A stretch of 64,000 nt of DNA, from assembly GCA_016195985.1 (NCBI GenBank), contig JACPYP010000020.1, positions 351,793 through 415,792 on the forward strand, in the 5' to 3' direction. Below the pieces are notes generated by a model that was not told where the DNA came from, made no database searches, and saw nothing but the letters and a program-made list of their open reading frames with translations. Each line of letters starts with the position of its first letter. Position 1 is the stretch's first letter. Origin of the DNA: Acidobacteriota bacterium (GTDB lineage Bacteria > Acidobacteriota > Holophagae > Holophagales > Holophagaceae). Of the stretch, positions 1 through 9,992 are shown piece by piece. The position numbers were made by a program, and so were the translations under genes.

Positions 1-355
1 CCTGGGGGACATCGACCAATACCACATGCCCGACCTTCATGCCTTTGGAGGAGAGGAAGTCTTCCAGGGCTTGAGCTTGCTGTAGGGTGCGGGGATAGCC
101 GTCGAACAACACGTCAGAGGTCTCGTCCAGCAGCCGCGCGAAGACAAGGCCGTTGACGGTGTCGTCGTCCACCAGTTTTCCTTCGGCCATGATGGCTTTC
201 GCCCTCAGACCGATCTCCGTCCCTTTCGAGACGGCATCTCTCAGAATGTCACCGGTTGACAGGTGAGTCAAAGAGAATGTTTCCACCAGACGCTTGGCCT
301 GGGTTCCCTTGCCGGAGCCGGGAGCCCCCAGGAGGATGTTCGCCGTCAGGGTCAT
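1..355 (-). CDS. adk: Adenylate kinase, N-terminal part (cut by window edge)
   Basis: Adenylate kinase converts ATP + AMP to 2 ADP in the cytosol. About 118 N-terminal residues are visible. They start with a Walker A loop (GAPGSGKGTQAKRL, residues 8-21), followed by STGDILR and the AMP-site segment DGYPRTLQQAQALE. These are diagnostic for Adk. The C-terminal half (LID and CORE) lies beyond the left edge. The ATG overlaps the secY stop by four bases (ATGA), so translation is probably coupled to secY. secY-adk is a standard end of the spc operon. Confidence 0.95.
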   Translation of the reverse strand, partial: MTLTANILLGAPGSGKGTQAKRLVETFSLTHLSTGDILRDAVSKGTEIGLRAKAIMAEGKLVDDDTVNGLVFARLLDETSDVLFDGYPRTLQQAQALEDFLSSKGMKVGHVVLVDVPQ

Positions 356-1707
356 GCTTCACCCTTGCGGGTGGCTCGGCCCCGGATGCGGCCCTTTTCG
401 AGGAACCCGTCGTAGCGCCGCATGACCAGCAGGCTCTCCAGCTGGGATGCGCTGTCCATGGCCACGCCCACCACGATCAGCAGGCTGGTGCCGCCGAAGT
501 AGAAGTTGAGGCCAGGAATGGTCCGGCCAATGAGGATGGGGACCAGGGACACGGCGGCCAGGTAGATGGCGCCCACGAAGGTCAGCTTGGACAGGATGCT
601 GTCCATGAAGATGCTGGTTTCCTTGCCGGGGCGGATGCCCGGGATGTAGCCCCCGGACCGCTTCATGTTCTCGGCGGTCTCATCGGGATTGAAGACGATG
701 CTCGTGTAGAAGAACGCGAAGAAGATGACGATACCCACGAATACCGGGGTGTAGTAGCCCAGGTGCGTCTGCGGGTTGATGTAGGAAGAGGCCTTCGCCA
801 GCCACTCCCACTTGAAATACTGGTTGATCGTGGCCGGGAAGAAGATCACCGAACTGGCGAAGATGACGGGCATGACGCCGGCGGTGTTCACTTTCAGGGG
901 CATGTAGGAACTGCGTTGGCTGGACATCCCCGCGGAATCGGCCCGGCGCGCGTAGTGGATGGGGATGCGCCGGTAGGCGTTCTCCACCATCACCACCGCC
1001 AGCAGCACCACGATCATCGCCGCGATGATCAGGATGAACAGGCCAGGAGGCGGCACGTTCGGCGCGTTCTTCAGGGACTGCGTGATCATCACCGTCAGGG
1101 TGGTGAGGCCCTGGGGAAGGCCTGCCACGATGCCCGCGAAGATCAGCAGCGAAATGCCGTTGCCAATGCCCCGCTCGGTGATCTGCTCGCCGATCCACAT
1201 GACGAACATCGTGCCCACGGAGAGCGTGAAGGCCGCCAGGAGGCGGAAGGACGTGGGGGAAATGGCCGTGGTGACCACCTCCAAGCCCGGCGAATTCTGG
1301 CTTTGGGCCAGGGACGCGATGCCCATGCCCTGGACGAAGGCCAGGAACACGGTCAGGTAGCGGGTCCACTGGTTGATCTTCTGACGGCCGGCCTCGCCTT
1401 CCTTCTTCTGGAGGTTCTCCAGGTAGGGCACCACAGCCCCCATCAGCTGCAGCACGATGCTGGCGGTGATGTAGGGGGCGATGCCGAGGGCGAAGACGGA
1501 GAACTTCTTGAACGCACCACCGGAGAACAGGTCAACGACGTCGAAGAGCCCACCGCCACCCTTGCGCAGGGCGGCCTGGAGGTTCTCGGCGTTCACCCCG
1601 GGCACGCTGACGTGCACTCCCAGCCTGTAGATGGCCAGGAGGAGCAGGGTGAAGAGGAGCCGCTTGCGCAGCTCCGGGATGGCGAAGAGGTTCCTGAGGC
1701 GGTTCAT
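352..1707 (-). CDS. secY: Preprotein translocase subunit SecY
   Basis: SecY is the channel-forming subunit of the SecYEG translocon in the inner membrane. The protein has 451 residues, close to the family's usual 430-450, with about ten hydrophobic segments. It begins MNRLRNLFAIPELRKRLLFT, the usual cytosolic N-terminus. Recognisable features are the plug-region glycine-rich stretch (LFSGGAFKKFSVFALGIAPYITASI), GIGNGISLLIFAGI, and the late loop RPGKETSIFMDSIL. It lies 6 bp after rplO and overlaps adk, as in most spc operons. Confidence 0.98.
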   Translation of the reverse strand: MNRLRNLFAIPELRKRLLFTLLLLAIYRLGVHVSVPGVNAENLQAALRKGGGGLFDVVDLFSGGAFKKFSVFALGIAPYITASIVLQLMGAVVPYLENLQKKEGEAGRQKINQWTRYLTVFLAFVQGMGIASLAQSQNSPGLEVVTTAISPTSFRLLAAFTLSVGTMFVMWIGEQITERGIGNGISLLIFAGIVAGLPQGLTTLTVMITQSLKNAPNVPPPGLFILIIAAMIVVLLAVVMVENAYRRIPIHYARRADSAGMSSQRSSYMPLKVNTAGVMPVIFASSVIFFPATINQYFKWEWLAKASSYINPQTHLGYYTPVFVGIVIFFAFFYTSIVFNPDETAENMKRSGGYIPGIRPGKETSIFMDSILSKLTFVGAIYLAAVSLVPILIGRTIPGLNFYFGGTSLLIVVGVAMDSASQLESLLVMRRYDGFLEKGRIRGRATRKGEA

Positions 1708-1713
1708 CGGCCG

Positions 1714-2175
1714 TTACTCGGCAGACTTCGCGGCGGGCTCCTGGATGGTGCCGCCCTTGGCCAGGATGGCTTCCCGGGCGCCCTTGGTGATGCGGTCGGC
1801 AACAACGTTCACCTTGGCGGTGAGCTCGCCGCTGGCCAACACCACGATCTTCTCAACACGGTGGCCGACCAGCTTCCGGTCCCGCAGGGACTCGAGGCTG
1901 ACCGTCTCGCCATCCTGGAAGTGGATGGAGATGAGGCTGAGGGGGATTTCCTTCGTCTCAGGGGCGAAGATGTTGGTGAAGCCGCGCTTGGGCAGACGGC
2001 GCACGAGGGGCATCTGGCCGCCTTCGAAGCCGCGCTTGCCGCGATAGCCGCTGCGGGACTTCTGGCCCTTTTCGCCGCGGCCGGAGGTCTTGCCCAGGCC
2101 TGAGCCCTTGCCGCGGCCCAGGCGCTTGCGGGTCTTGGTGGCGCCCTCAGCGGGGCGGAGTTCGTTGAGCTTCAT
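1714..2175 (-). CDS. rplO: 50S ribosomal protein L15
   Basis: L15 is a late-assembly large-subunit protein. It has 153 residues, beginning MKLNELRPAEGATKTRKRLGRG, with the typical glycine/basic N-terminal tail (GKGSGLGKTSGRGEKGQKSRSG) that threads into 23S rRNA. The rest is the globular domain (GFEGGQMPLVRRLPKRGF). It sits between rpmD and secY with gaps of 3 and 6 bp. Confidence 0.97.
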   Translation of the reverse strand: MKLNELRPAEGATKTRKRLGRGKGSGLGKTSGRGEKGQKSRSGYRGKRGFEGGQMPLVRRLPKRGFTNIFAPETKEIPLSLISIHFQDGETVSLESLRDRKLVGHRVEKIVVLASGELTAKVNVVADRITKGAREAILAKGGTIQEPAAKSAE

Positions 2176-2178
2176 GAT

Positions 2179-2376
2179 CTACCCCTTCACCTTAACGTCG
2201 ATGAGATGAGGGACGAGCTTGACCATCCCGTGGACGTTGGGGGTGTATTCGCATTCGCGGGTATCGCCGGGACGCTTCAGGCAGAGGGTCTGCATGAAGG
2301 CGCGGTGCTTGGGAGTGGTGCAGATGATGGAGCGCTTGAGGGTCAGCACCACCTGCTTGCCGAGATATTGCGACAT
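2179..2376 (-). CDS. rpmD: 50S ribosomal protein L30
   Basis: L30 is a small large-subunit protein. I start it at the ATG giving MSQYLGKQVVLTLKRSIICT (65 residues), the usual length; the open frame extends further upstream only by running into rpsE. The RSIICTTPKHRAFMQTLCL core and the C-terminal VHGMVKLVPHLIDVKV match L30. The start lies 1 bp after the rpsE stop. Confidence 0.95.
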   Translation of the reverse strand: MSQYLGKQVVLTLKRSIICTTPKHRAFMQTLCLKRPGDTRECEYTPNVHGMVKLVPHLIDVKVKG

Positions 2377-2377
2377 G

Positions 2378-2902
2378 TTATGCCTCCGCCTGGTCAAGGC
2401 CACGGTTGGTCAAGACCGTGTAGGGATCCATGAGTTCCTTCAGGCCCTCGAACGTGGCGCGGACCACGTTGTGGGGGTTGGAGGAGCCGAGGCTCTTGGT
2501 CATCACGTTGTGGATGCCGGCGGCTTCCATGATCGCGCGGACCGCGGCGCCGGCGATGATGCCGGTGCCCTCGGGAGCGGGCTTCAGGAGCACGCTGCCG
2601 GAGCCGAAGATGCCCGACACCGGGTGCGGCAGGCTGCCGTTCGGGGTGAGGGGAACGCGGATCATGTTGCGCTTGGCGCTCTCGATGCCCTTCTTGATGG
2701 CGCTAGGCACTTCGAGGGCCTTGCCGAGGCCGAAGCCGACCTTGCCGTTGCCGTCGCCCACGACCACCAGCGCGGAGAAGGAGAAGTTCTTGCCCCCCTT
2801 CACCACCTTGGTGACGCGCCCGACATAGATGACCTGGTCCTTGAATTCCCCGGCTTCGGGGTTGCGGGATTCTTTGTTCTCTTTGAGCTCTGCAGTCGCC
2901 AT
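2378..2902 (-). CDS. rpsE: 30S ribosomal protein S5
   Basis: S5 helps form the mRNA entry site and contributes to decoding fidelity. It has 174 residues: an N-terminal double-stranded-RNA-binding-like domain ([40 protein letters not shown]) and the C-terminal domain ([40 protein letters not shown]). All conserved blocks are present. It is followed by rpmD with a 1-bp gap and preceded by rplR. Confidence 0.98.
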   Translation of the reverse strand: MATAELKENKESRNPEAGEFKDQVIYVGRVTKVVKGGKNFSFSALVVVGDGNGKVGFGLGKALEVPSAIKKGIESAKRNMIRVPLTPNGSLPHPVSGIFGSGSVLLKPAPEGTGIIAGAAVRAIMEAAGIHNVMTKSLGSSNPHNVVRATFEGLKELMDPYTVLTNRGLDQAEA

Positions 2903-2911
2903 GGTGATCCC

Positions 2912-3274
2912 CTAGAACTGGAGCCCGGCTTCGCGGGCGCTGTCAGCCAGCGCCTTGACGCGGCCGTGGTAAACGTAGCCGTTCCGGTCGAACACCACGG
3001 CTGTGATGCCCTTCTCCTTCAGGCGAGCGGCAATGCTGGCACCGACAGCCTTCGCGGCCTCGATGTTGGCGCCGTTCTTGAGCGAAGCGCGGAGATCCTT
3101 CTCCAGGCTGCTGGCGGACGCCAGAGTGATGCCCTTGGTGTCGTCCACCGCCTGCACATAGATGCGCTTCAGGCTCTTGTAGATGGTGAGGCGGGGCCGC
3201 TCGGGCGTGCCGCTCACGCGGCCGCGGATGCGGGCCTTGGTCTTATCGCGTCGAATTTGGATATCGTTCGCCAT
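2912..3274 (-). CDS. rplR: 50S ribosomal protein L18
   Basis: L18 binds 5S rRNA and anchors the central protuberance. It has 120 residues with the basic N-terminus ([20 protein letters not shown]), the middle block [19 protein letters not shown], and the C-terminal [19 protein letters not shown] signature. The 5S rRNA it would bind is encoded at the other end of this window. Confidence 0.97.
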   Translation of the reverse strand: MANDIQIRRDKTKARIRGRVSGTPERPRLTIYKSLKRIYVQAVDDTKGITLASASSLEKDLRASLKNGANIEAAKAVGASIAARLKEKGITAVVFDRNGYVYHGRVKALADSAREAGLQF

Positions 3275-3283
3275 GGGTTCCCC

Positions 3284-3820
3284 TTACTTCCCGGTCTTGC
3301 CGGCCTTGCGGCGGATGACTTCGCCGGTGTACATGACGCCCTTGCCCTTATAAGGCTCGGGCTTGCGGAATTTCCGGATGTCGGCGGCGACCTGGCCCAC
3401 CAGCTGCCGGTCGATGCCGGTCACGACGATGTGGGTGGTCTTCTCAACGGCCATCTGAATGCCCGCGGGGGCCTCGTAGTTGATGGGGTGGCTGTAGCCG
3501 AGCTCAAGCTTGAGCTTGGCGCCGTCCATGGCAGCCTTGTAGCCCACGCCGACGATGTCCAGTTCCTTCTTCCAGCCTTCGGTTACGCCGGTGACGGCGT
3601 TGCCGAGGAGGGCGCGGGTCAGGCCGTGGTAGGCACGGTTCTGGGGTTCGTCATTGACACGGGAGAGGACGACGGAGTCGGCCTGCACGTCCAGGGTGAT
3701 CCCGGTGGGGATCGGGCAGCTGAGCTTGCCCTTGGCGCCCTCGACGACGGCCTCGGTCCCGGTGACTGTGACCTTCACGCCCTTGGGCAGCGTCACGGGC
3801 TTCTTTCCGATTCGAGACAT
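3284..3820 (-). CDS. rplF: 50S ribosomal protein L6
   Basis: L6 lies near the sarcin-ricin loop and factor-binding site. It has 178 residues, beginning MSRIGKKPVTLPKGVKVTV, with two repeated L6 folds. The C-terminal signature PEPYKGKGVMYTGEVIRRKAGKTGK (key segment PEPYKGKG) is intact. The spacing is 48 bp to rpsH and 9 bp to rplR. Confidence 0.98.
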   Translation of the reverse strand: MSRIGKKPVTLPKGVKVTVTGTEAVVEGAKGKLSCPIPTGITLDVQADSVVLSRVNDEPQNRAYHGLTRALLGNAVTGVTEGWKKELDIVGVGYKAAMDGAKLKLELGYSHPINYEAPAGIQMAVEKTTHIVVTGIDRQLVGQVAADIRKFRKPEPYKGKGVMYTGEVIRRKAGKTGK

Positions 3821-3868
3821 GGGTGATTCCTTAGATGAGGGCGGAGGCTCCGCCCATTTCAGGATGGG

Positions 3869-4264
3869 TTACCAGACGTGGGCGAGGACTTCGCCGCCGA
3901 CGTTCTGCTTCCGGGCGTCCTTGCCCGTCAGGAGACCCTTCGGGGTGGACAGGATGGCGATGCCGAGACCCCCGTGCACTTCGGGAATCTCCTGCGCGCC
4001 GGAGTAGATGCGCAGACCAGGGCGGGACACCCGGCGCAGGCCATGGATCACGTTCTCCTTGTCCTTCACATACTTCAGGTTGAGGATCAGGTAGCTGCGG
4101 CTCTCGTGCTCCACCTGCTTGAAGGAGTGGATGTAGCCCTCCTGCTTCAGGATGTGGCAAAGCTGGGCCTTGATCTTCGAGGCGGGCACCACCACGGCAT
4201 CGTGCCCGGCCATAATGCCGTTGCGGATGCGGGTGAGATAGTCAGCGATGGGATCGGTGTTCAT
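3869..4264 (-). CDS. rpsH: 30S ribosomal protein S8
   Basis: S8 binds the central domain of 16S rRNA, and in E. coli it is also a translational repressor of the spc operon. It has 131 residues: [20 protein letters not shown] at the N-terminus and the conserved C-terminal [25 protein letters not shown] ending in GEVLAHVW. It sits between rpsN and rplF, as usual. Confidence 0.98.
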   Translation of the reverse strand: MNTDPIADYLTRIRNGIMAGHDAVVVPASKIKAQLCHILKQEGYIHSFKQVEHESRSYLILNLKYVKDKENVIHGLRRVSRPGLRIYSGAQEIPEVHGGLGIAILSTPKGLLTGKDARKQNVGGEVLAHVW

Positions 4265-4276
4265 GGTCCCCTCTCC

Positions 4277-4462
4277 TTACCAGCTGGACTTCTGGACGCC
4301 CGGCAGCTCGCCATTCAGGGCGAACTTGCGGAAGCACAGACGGCAGAGTTCAAACTTGCGCATGTAGCCCCGGGGCCGGCCGCAGCACTTGCAACGATTG
4401 CGGTGCTGGGTCGAGAACTTCGGCTTGCGCGAATCCTTGACGATTTTGGAAATCTTGGCCAT
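4277..4462 (-). CDS. rpsN: 30S ribosomal protein S14, zinc-binding type
   Basis: This is the short 61-residue, zinc-binding (C+) form of S14. It starts at the ATG giving [16 protein letters not shown]; the open frame continues upstream only into rplE. The zinc knuckle is CKCCGRPRG...CRLC, and the C-terminal [15 protein letters not shown] is typical. The gap to rpsH is 12 bp. Confidence 0.97.
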   Translation of the reverse strand: MAKISKIVKDSRKPKFSTQHRNRCKCCGRPRGYMRKFELCRLCFRKFALNGELPGVQKSSW

Positions 4463-4479
4463 CGGTATGATCTCCTTGG

Positions 4480-5043
4480 CTATTTGCGGAAGGGCATACC
4501 GAGGTGGGCGAGAAGAGCCCGCGCTTCGGCGTCGTTGGCGGCGGTGGTCACGAACGTGATGTTCATGCCCTTCATCTTGTCCACCTTCGAGTAGTCGATT
4601 TCCTGGAAGATCAGCTGATCCTTCAGGCCCAGGGTGTAGTTGCCACGCCCATCGAAGGACTTGGTGGGCACACCGCGGAAATCGCGGACTCGGGGGAGAG
4701 ACAGGGACACCAGGCGGTCGAAGAACTCCCACATGCGCTCGCCGCGCAGGGTGACCATGCAGGCGATGGGCATGCCGGCGCGCAGCTTGAACTGGGCGAC
4801 GCTCTTCTTGGCCTTGCGCACGACGGCCTTCTGGCCGGCGATGGCGGTGAGCTCGTCAACGGCCACGTCCAGAACCTTGATGTTCTGGATGGCGTCGCCG
4901 ACGCCCATGTTGATGACGATCTTCTGCAGGCGGGGCACCTGCATGGCGGAGGAGAAGGCGAATTCCTCCGTAAGCTTCGCAACCACCTCCTGGTGGTAGC
5001 GAGCCTTGACGCGGGGCTCCGCGTGGCCTTGCTTGGCAGTCAT
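4480..5043 (-). CDS. rplE: 50S ribosomal protein L5
   Basis: L5 is a central-protuberance protein that binds 5S rRNA and contacts P-site tRNA. I choose the start [13 protein letters not shown] (187 residues) because GGAGG lies five bases upstream. An in-frame ATG four codons earlier would place that Shine-Dalgarno inside the gene. Conserved blocks include [38 protein letters not shown] and [20 protein letters not shown]. The 275-bp gap to rplX is unusual for this operon and holds a terminator and a repeat, so rplE probably heads its own transcript. Confidence 0.96.
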   Translation of the reverse strand: MTAKQGHAEPRVKARYHQEVVAKLTEEFAFSSAMQVPRLQKIVINMGVGDAIQNIKVLDVAVDELTAIAGQKAVVRKAKKSVAQFKLRAGMPIACMVTLRGERMWEFFDRLVSLSLPRVRDFRGVPTKSFDGRGNYTLGLKDQLIFQEIDYSKVDKMKGMNITFVTTAANDAEARALLAHLGMPFRK

Positions 5044-5239
5044 GGATTCCTCCATTTCCGTGGGACGGCTATGCCCCAGGGGTTCGGGAGAGCGGGGGGG
5101 CTTGGAATCGGCGGTCCGGCCCGTTTCCCCCCAACCTCAATTGTCATGGCGCAGGATGCGCCGCGAAACTCCGTCCCGCGCACGGGACAGAACGAAGATC
5201 TTCCCACGGGAAAAGGCTTGAGGGAAGTAGAAATCCCCG

Positions 5240-5271
5240 AAAAAGCTCGAGAAGGCTTGCCCTTCTCGAGC
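5240..5271 (-). terminator. Intrinsic terminator inside the ribosomal protein block (rplX | rplE)
   Basis: Read on the minus strand, an 11-bp perfect stem GCTCGAGAAGG / CCTTCTCGAGC with a 5-base loop is followed directly by TTTTT. This is a textbook Rho-independent terminator 48 bp after the rplX stop. It would split the S10/spc block into two transcription units or cause partial attenuation. No clear promoter hexamers for rplE were found in 5056-5239, although that stretch holds a second small hairpin (5172-5187, GTCCCG/CGGGAC). Confidence 0.7.
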
Positions 5272-5318
5272 GCGGGGGTCCGGAGGTATGCGCGCAGCGC
5301 GGAACCCCCGGGGAAACA
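5272..5318 (-). repeat. Stop-codon-proximal GC-rich repeat, copy A (after rplX)
   Basis: On the minus strand, immediately after the rplX TAA, it reads TGTTTCCCCGGGGGTTCCGC, then GCTGCGCGCATACC, then TCCGGACCCCCGCGCTC. It matches copies after fusA (11248), the OmpR-type regulator (24127), purH (40957) and rpmI (60943), always in the orientation of the preceding gene. The two halves (GGGGGTTCC... and ...CCGGACCCCCG) are partly complementary and can fold. Confidence 0.75.
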
Positions 5319-5594
5319 TTAAGCCCTCTTGCGGGTGCCTTTGCCGGTCTTGGCATCGACGAGCATCACGTTGGAGGCGTGGATCGGGGCCTCCTTCTCG
5401 ATGATGCCGCCGCCTTCGCCCGTCTGGGGGTTCGGCTTGGTGGCCTTCTTGATGACGTTGAGGCCGGCGATCACCACGCGGTTGGTCGAGGGGCTGACCT
5501 TCGTGACCGTGCCGGTCTTGCCCTTTTCCTTGCCCGCGATGATGACGACCTGGTCGCCCTTCTTGAGCTTCATCTTGGTGGTGGTGGCTTCCAT
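5319..5594 (-). CDS. rplX: 50S ribosomal protein L24
   Basis: L24 is an assembly initiator near the exit tunnel. It has 91 residues. The KOW motif [20 protein letters not shown] is near the N-terminus, followed by [19 protein letters not shown] and the C-terminal [18 protein letters not shown]. The ATG overlaps the rplN stop by one base (TAATG). It is probably the last gene of the upstream transcript because the terminator follows. Confidence 0.97.
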   Translation of the reverse strand: MEATTTKMKLKKGDQVVIIAGKEKGKTGTVTKVSPSTNRVVIAGLNVIKKATKPNPQTGEGGGIIEKEAPIHASNVMLVDAKTGKGTRKRA

Positions 5595-5962
5595 TACAGC
5601 ACCTCAGGGGCGAGGGAGACGATCTTCATGTACTTCCGCTCGCGCAGTTCGCGGGCCACGGGGCCGAACACGCGGGTGCCGACCGGCTCGCCATCCTTCT
5701 TGATGATGACGGCGGCGTTCTCGTCGAAGCGGATGTAGGAACCGTCCTTGCGGCGGTAAGCCTTGCGCTGGCGGACGATGACAGCCTGGACGACAGCCTT
5801 CTTCTTGACGGTGCCGCCGGGGATGGCTTCCTTCACGGAGGCGGTGATGACATCTCCCAGCTGGGCGATCTTGCCCACACCGCCGCCCAGGGGCAGGATG
5901 CAGCAGATCTTCTTGGCGCCGGAATTGTCGGCGACGGTGAGCATGGTTCCCATCTGAATCAT
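5594..5962 (-). CDS. rplN: 50S ribosomal protein L14
   Basis: L14 lies at the subunit interface (bridges B5/B8). It has 122 residues beginning [19 protein letters not shown], with [40 protein letters not shown] and the C-terminal [20 protein letters not shown]. Every conserved block is present. Confidence 0.98.
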   Translation of the reverse strand: MIQMGTMLTVADNSGAKKICCILPLGGGVGKIAQLGDVITASVKEAIPGGTVKKKAVVQAVIVRQRKAYRRKDGSYIRFDENAAVIIKKDGEPVGTRVFGPVARELRERKYMKIVSLAPEVL

Positions 5963-5971
5963 GTGAGCTCC

Positions 5972-6229
5972 TTACTCGCCGGCCTTCTGGACGATCTCGA
6001 GGACCATCCAGCGCTTGCGCTTGGAAAGGGGGCGGGTCTCAACGATCTTGACCACGTCGCCGATGGCGCAGGCGTTGGTCTCATCGTGAGCCATGAACTT
6101 GGCGGTCTGCTTGACGGTGCGGTGGTAGAGCGGGTGCTGGAACTTGCGCTCCACCTTCACCACCACGGTCTTGTCGGCCTTGTTGGAGACCACCACGCCG
6201 TTACGAGTCATCTTGTTTTCGAGGCTCAT
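5972..6229 (-). CDS. rpsQ: 30S ribosomal protein S17
   Basis: S17 is a primary 16S rRNA-binding protein of the OB-fold type. It has 85 residues: [36 protein letters not shown] and [18 protein letters not shown]. The gaps are 8 bp to rpmC and 9 bp to rplN. Confidence 0.97.
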   Translation of the reverse strand: MSLENKMTRNGVVVSNKADKTVVVKVERKFQHPLYHRTVKQTAKFMAHDETNACAIGDVVKIVETRPLSKRKRWMVLEIVQKAGE

Positions 6230-6237
6230 GGGTTCTC

Positions 6238-6438
6238 CTAGGCCAGCTTGGTAGCCAGGGCGGTTTTGACACGGGCGAGCTCACGGCGAGTCTTGCGGAT
6301 CTCGGCGGTGTTCTCGACCTGGCCCACGGCGTGCTGGAAGCGGAGGGTGAAGCGCTTGGCGGCCAGCTCGGCCTCCAGCTGCGCGAGTTCCTCGACGCTC
6401 TTGCCGGTCAAATCGGAAAAGGGGTTCTTCTTGGTCAT
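6238..6438 (-). CDS. rpmC: 50S ribosomal protein L29
   Basis: L29 is a small, largely helical protein near the tunnel exit. It has 66 residues with [20 protein letters not shown] and a basic C-terminal helix ending [16 protein letters not shown]. It lies between rplP (4-bp gap) and rpsQ. Confidence 0.95.
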   Translation of the reverse strand: MTKKNPFSDLTGKSVEELAQLEAELAAKRFTLRFQHAVGQVENTAEIRKTRRELARVKTALATKLA

Positions 6439-6442
6439 GGCT

Positions 6443-6862
6443 CTACTCCTCCGGCGGCGTGCGGCTGATGAACTCGGACGCCACGGAAAGCTTCATCTGG
6501 GCCAGGCGCAGAGCCTCGCGGGCGATCTCCTCGGTGACGCCTTCCATCTCGAAGAGGATGCGGCCGGGGCGGATCACCGCCACCCATCCATCCGGAGCCC
6601 CCTTGCCGGAGCCCATGCGGGTTTCCGCAGGCTTCGAGGTGGTGGGACGGTCAGGGAAGATGCGGATCCAGATCTTGCCGCCGCGCTTGATGTGGCGGGT
6701 CATGGCGATACGGGCGGCTTCGATCTCACGGTTGGTGAGCCAGCAGTGCTCCATCGCCTTGAGGCCGAAATCGCCGAAGGCGAGATCGTTGCCGCGGGTA
6801 GCGATGCCGCGCGTGCGGCCCTTCTGGGTTTTACGGTTCTTGACCTTCTTGGGCATCAGCAT
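6443..6862 (-). CDS. rplP: 50S ribosomal protein L16
   Basis: L16 contacts A-site tRNA. It has 139 residues and begins [20 protein letters not shown]; starting two codons later (MPKK) is equally possible. Conserved parts are [20 protein letters not shown], the [20 protein letters not shown] loop and the [20 protein letters not shown] block. Confidence 0.98.
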   Translation of the reverse strand: MLMPKKVKNRKTQKGRTRGIATRGNDLAFGDFGLKAMEHCWLTNREIEAARIAMTRHIKRGGKIWIRIFPDRPTTSKPAETRMGSGKGAPDGWVAVIRPGRILFEMEGVTEEIAREALRLAQMKLSVASEFISRTPPEE

Positions 6863-6871
6863 GGATTCACC

Positions 6872-7519
6872 TCAGCGCTTCACGGTCTCGGCAACCTGGT
6901 CGCCCAGGTTCACCCAAACCTTGATGCCGATGATCCCGTAGGTCGTATGGGCCTCGGCGAAACCGTAGTCAACGCCCGCGCGAATGGTCTGCAGGGGCAT
7001 CTGGCCGGAGAGGTAGTCCTCGGTCCGGGCGATCTCCGCGCCGTTCAGGCGGCCGGCGACCTTGATCTTGAAGCCCTTGGCGCCGAAGCGGATCGCAGCC
7101 TCTTCCGCCTTGCGCATGGCGCGGCGGAAGGCGATGCGGCGCTCGAGCTGCTGGGCCACGCCTTCGGCTACGAGCTGGGCATCGACTTCAGGCTTCTTGA
7201 TCTCCTGGATGTCGACGGACACGGGGCGGTTCAGGCGCTTCTGGAGGTCTTCGCGCAGCTTGTCGATCTCGGCGCCCTTGCGGCCGATGACGATGCCGGG
7301 GCGGGCAGTGAAAATGCGCACGGTGACCTTGTCCGCGGCGCGCTCGATGTCGATCTTCGAGATCATCGCGTTGAGGCTGTGCAGCTGCTTCTTCAGTTCG
7401 CGGCGGAGCTTGATGTCTTCGTGCAGCAGGGTGGCGTAGTCACGCTTGGAGAACCACTTGCTGTGCCAGTTCTTCTGATAGATGAGGCGGAACCCGTACG
7501 GGTGGACTTTCTGACCCAT
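6872..7519 (-). CDS. rpsC: 30S ribosomal protein S3
   Basis: S3 forms part of the mRNA entry tunnel. It has 215 residues. The order is an N-terminal [20 protein letters not shown], a KH type II domain with the GRKG-containing loop ([20 protein letters not shown], around residue 70-95), and the S3 C-terminal domain ([20 protein letters not shown]). All are typical. Confidence 0.98.
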   Translation of the reverse strand: MGQKVHPYGFRLIYQKNWHSKWFSKRDYATLLHEDIKLRRELKKQLHSLNAMISKIDIERAADKVTVRIFTARPGIVIGRKGAEIDKLREDLQKRLNRPVSVDIQEIKKPEVDAQLVAEGVAQQLERRIAFRRAMRKAEEAAIRFGAKGFKIKVAGRLNGAEIARTEDYLSGQMPLQTIRAGVDYGFAEAHTTYGIIGIKVWVNLGDQVAETVKR

Positions 7520-7521
7520 GA

Positions 7522-7878
7522 CTACTCCTCCCCGGCCGCGGACGCGAGCTGGATGGTGATGTGGCAGGTGCGCTTCTGGACGCGGTAGGCGCGGCCCATG
7601 GGCGCAGGGCGCACACGCTTCATGCGGAAACCCTCATCCACGAACGCGGCCTTCACCAGCAGCTGGTCCGGGTTGACGGAAGGATTCTTGTCGATGGCGT
7701 TGGCCACGGCGGAATCGAGGAGCTTGCGGATGGGAGCCGCGGCGTACTTCTTGGCCTGGGTGAGCATCCACTGGGCCTCGCCGACGTACTTGCCGCGGAT
7801 CAAGTCCACCACGAGACGGGCTTTCTGGGCCGAGCCGCGCAGGTGGCGAACGGTGGCGCTGGAAACGATATCAGCCAT
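7522..7878 (-). CDS. rplV: 50S ribosomal protein L22
   Basis: L22 lines the exit tunnel with an extended loop. It has 118 residues: [40 protein letters not shown] and the tunnel loop and strand around [20 protein letters not shown]. It is followed by rpsC with a 2-bp gap. Confidence 0.97.
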   Translation of the reverse strand: MADIVSSATVRHLRGSAQKARLVVDLIRGKYVGEAQWMLTQAKKYAAAPIRKLLDSAVANAIDKNPSVNPDQLLVKAAFVDEGFRMKRVRPAPMGRAYRVQKRTCHITIQLASAAGEE

Positions 7879-7880
7879 CG

Positions 7881-8165
7881 CTACTTCCCCTTCGCCTTGG
7901 TGTCGGCCTTGCCAGCGTGACCCTTGAACGTGCGGGTCAGGGCGAATTCGCCCAGCTTGTGGCCGATCATGTTTTCGGTGACATACACAGGAATGAACTT
8001 GTTGCCGTTGTGCACGGCGAGGGTCAGTCCGATCATCTGCGGGACGACCGTCGACCGGCGGGACCAGGTCTTGATCACGCGCTTGTCGTTGGCGGCCGAG
8101 GCGACTTCCACCTTCTTCTGGAGGTGGGCGTCAATGAACGGGCCTTTTTTCAGGGATCGTGCCAT
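7881..8165 (-). CDS. rpsS: 30S ribosomal protein S19
   Basis: S19 lies in the head of the small subunit. It has 94 residues: [20 protein letters not shown], the [20 protein letters not shown] block, and [20 protein letters not shown]. The 2-bp gap to rplV and 11-bp gap to rplB fit one transcript. Confidence 0.98.
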   Translation of the reverse strand: MARSLKKGPFIDAHLQKKVEVASAANDKRVIKTWSRRSTVVPQMIGLTLAVHNGNKFIPVYVTENMIGHKLGEFALTRTFKGHAGKADTKAKGK

Positions 8166-8176
8166 TGTCGTGTCTC

Positions 8177-8998
<822 letters not shown>

Positions 8999-9083
8999 GG
9001 GTGTCCTCTTGCCTCAGGGTTGAAAGGGGCGGGCGATAGTGGGCAAAGCTTTTCCGTCCGCCGTTGAGAATTCGCCGGTTCGC

Positions 9084-9359
9084 CTACTCGGACGCGGTTG
9101 CGCCCTCGGCGAGTTCGACATAGGCCTTCTTGCGGGGGCTGGAAGTCCCCACGAAACGGCCCAGGCGCTTGGTCCGGCTGGGAATCCGCACGGTGCGGAT
9201 GGCCTTCACCTTGGACTGGAGCAGCAGCTCCACGGCTTCCTTGATCTGGTGCTTGGTGGCCCAGGTGGCCACTTCGAAGACCTGGATGTTCTGCTCGCGC
9301 AGGATCTGGCCCTTCTCGGTGAGCAGGGGCTTGCGGATCACTTCAAAGATCTTGGTCAT
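9084..9359 (-). CDS. rplW: 50S ribosomal protein L23
   Basis: L23 is the docking site for SRP and trigger factor at the tunnel exit. It has 91 residues: IFEVIRKPLLTEKGQILREQ, ATWATKHQIKEAVELLLQSK and VKAIRTVRIPSRTKRLGRFV. The ATG overlaps the rplD stop by four bases (ATGA). Confidence 0.97.
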   Translation of the reverse strand: MTKIFEVIRKPLLTEKGQILREQNIQVFEVATWATKHQIKEAVELLLQSKVKAIRTVRIPSRTKRLGRFVGTSSPRKKAYVELAEGATASE

Positions 9360-9991
9360 GGCTTCACAACCTCCTGGAGGGCCAGGACGGCTTCCTTGGA
9401 GAAGATCACCTGGTCGTACTTGAGGAGCTCATAGACGTTGACGCCCAGGCTCTCGACGGTCTGCAGCTTGGGGTTGTTGCCGGCGGCCTTCGTGAGGTTT
9501 TCGCTGGCTTCAGTCCCGACCAGAAGGGCCGATCCGGTGACGCCGAGCTTGCCGAGGGTCTGGACCAGGGCCTTGGTCTTGTGGGACGCGACATCCCAGT
9601 TCTCGACCACAGTGATCTGGCCGCTGGCCAGCTTGGCGGACAGGGCGTTGCGCAGGGCCGCGCGACGGGCCTTCTTGGGGAAGGCGTAGTCATAGGAACG
9701 GGGGTGCGGACCGTGGGTCGTGCCGCCGCCCTTCCAGAGCGGGCTGCGGATGGAGCCGACTCGGGCGCGGCCGGTGCCCTTCTGCTTCCAGAGCTTCTTG
9801 CCTGAGCCGCTGACTTCCCACTTGTCCTTGGTCTTGGCCGTGCCGGCGCGACGCTTGGCCAGGAAGTGGCGAACCGCTTCCCAGATCAGGTGGTTGTTCA
9901 ACTCTTCGAGTTTGAAGACTTCAGGCAGCAGATCAACCGTGCCGGCGGGCTTGTTCTCGAGGTTGACGACGGGGTGTTGGAACGCTGCCAT
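9356..9991 (-). CDS. rplD: 50S ribosomal protein L4
   Basis: L4 reaches into the exit tunnel and, in E. coli, represses the S10 operon. I choose the start MAAFQHPVVNLENKPAGTVD (211 residues), one base after the rplC stop; the longer open frame only reads through rplC. The signatures KGTGRARVGSIRSPLWKGGG and ARRAALRNALSAKLASGQIT are present. Confidence 0.97.
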   Translation of the reverse strand: MAAFQHPVVNLENKPAGTVDLLPEVFKLEELNNHLIWEAVRHFLAKRRAGTAKTKDKWEVSGSGKKLWKQKGTGRARVGSIRSPLWKGGGTTHGPHPRSYDYAFPKKARRAALRNALSAKLASGQITVVENWDVASHKTKALVQTLGKLGVTGSALLVGTEASENLTKAAGNNPKLQTVESLGVNVYELLKYDQVIFSKEAVLALQEVVKP

Positions 9992-9992
9992 C

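Noticed and set aside
256..2103. Very long open frame antisense to secY-rplO
   Set aside because: Low-complexity His/Gly/Asp-rich translation, no Shine-Dalgarno, and complete overlap with two certain genes; a by-product of high GC.
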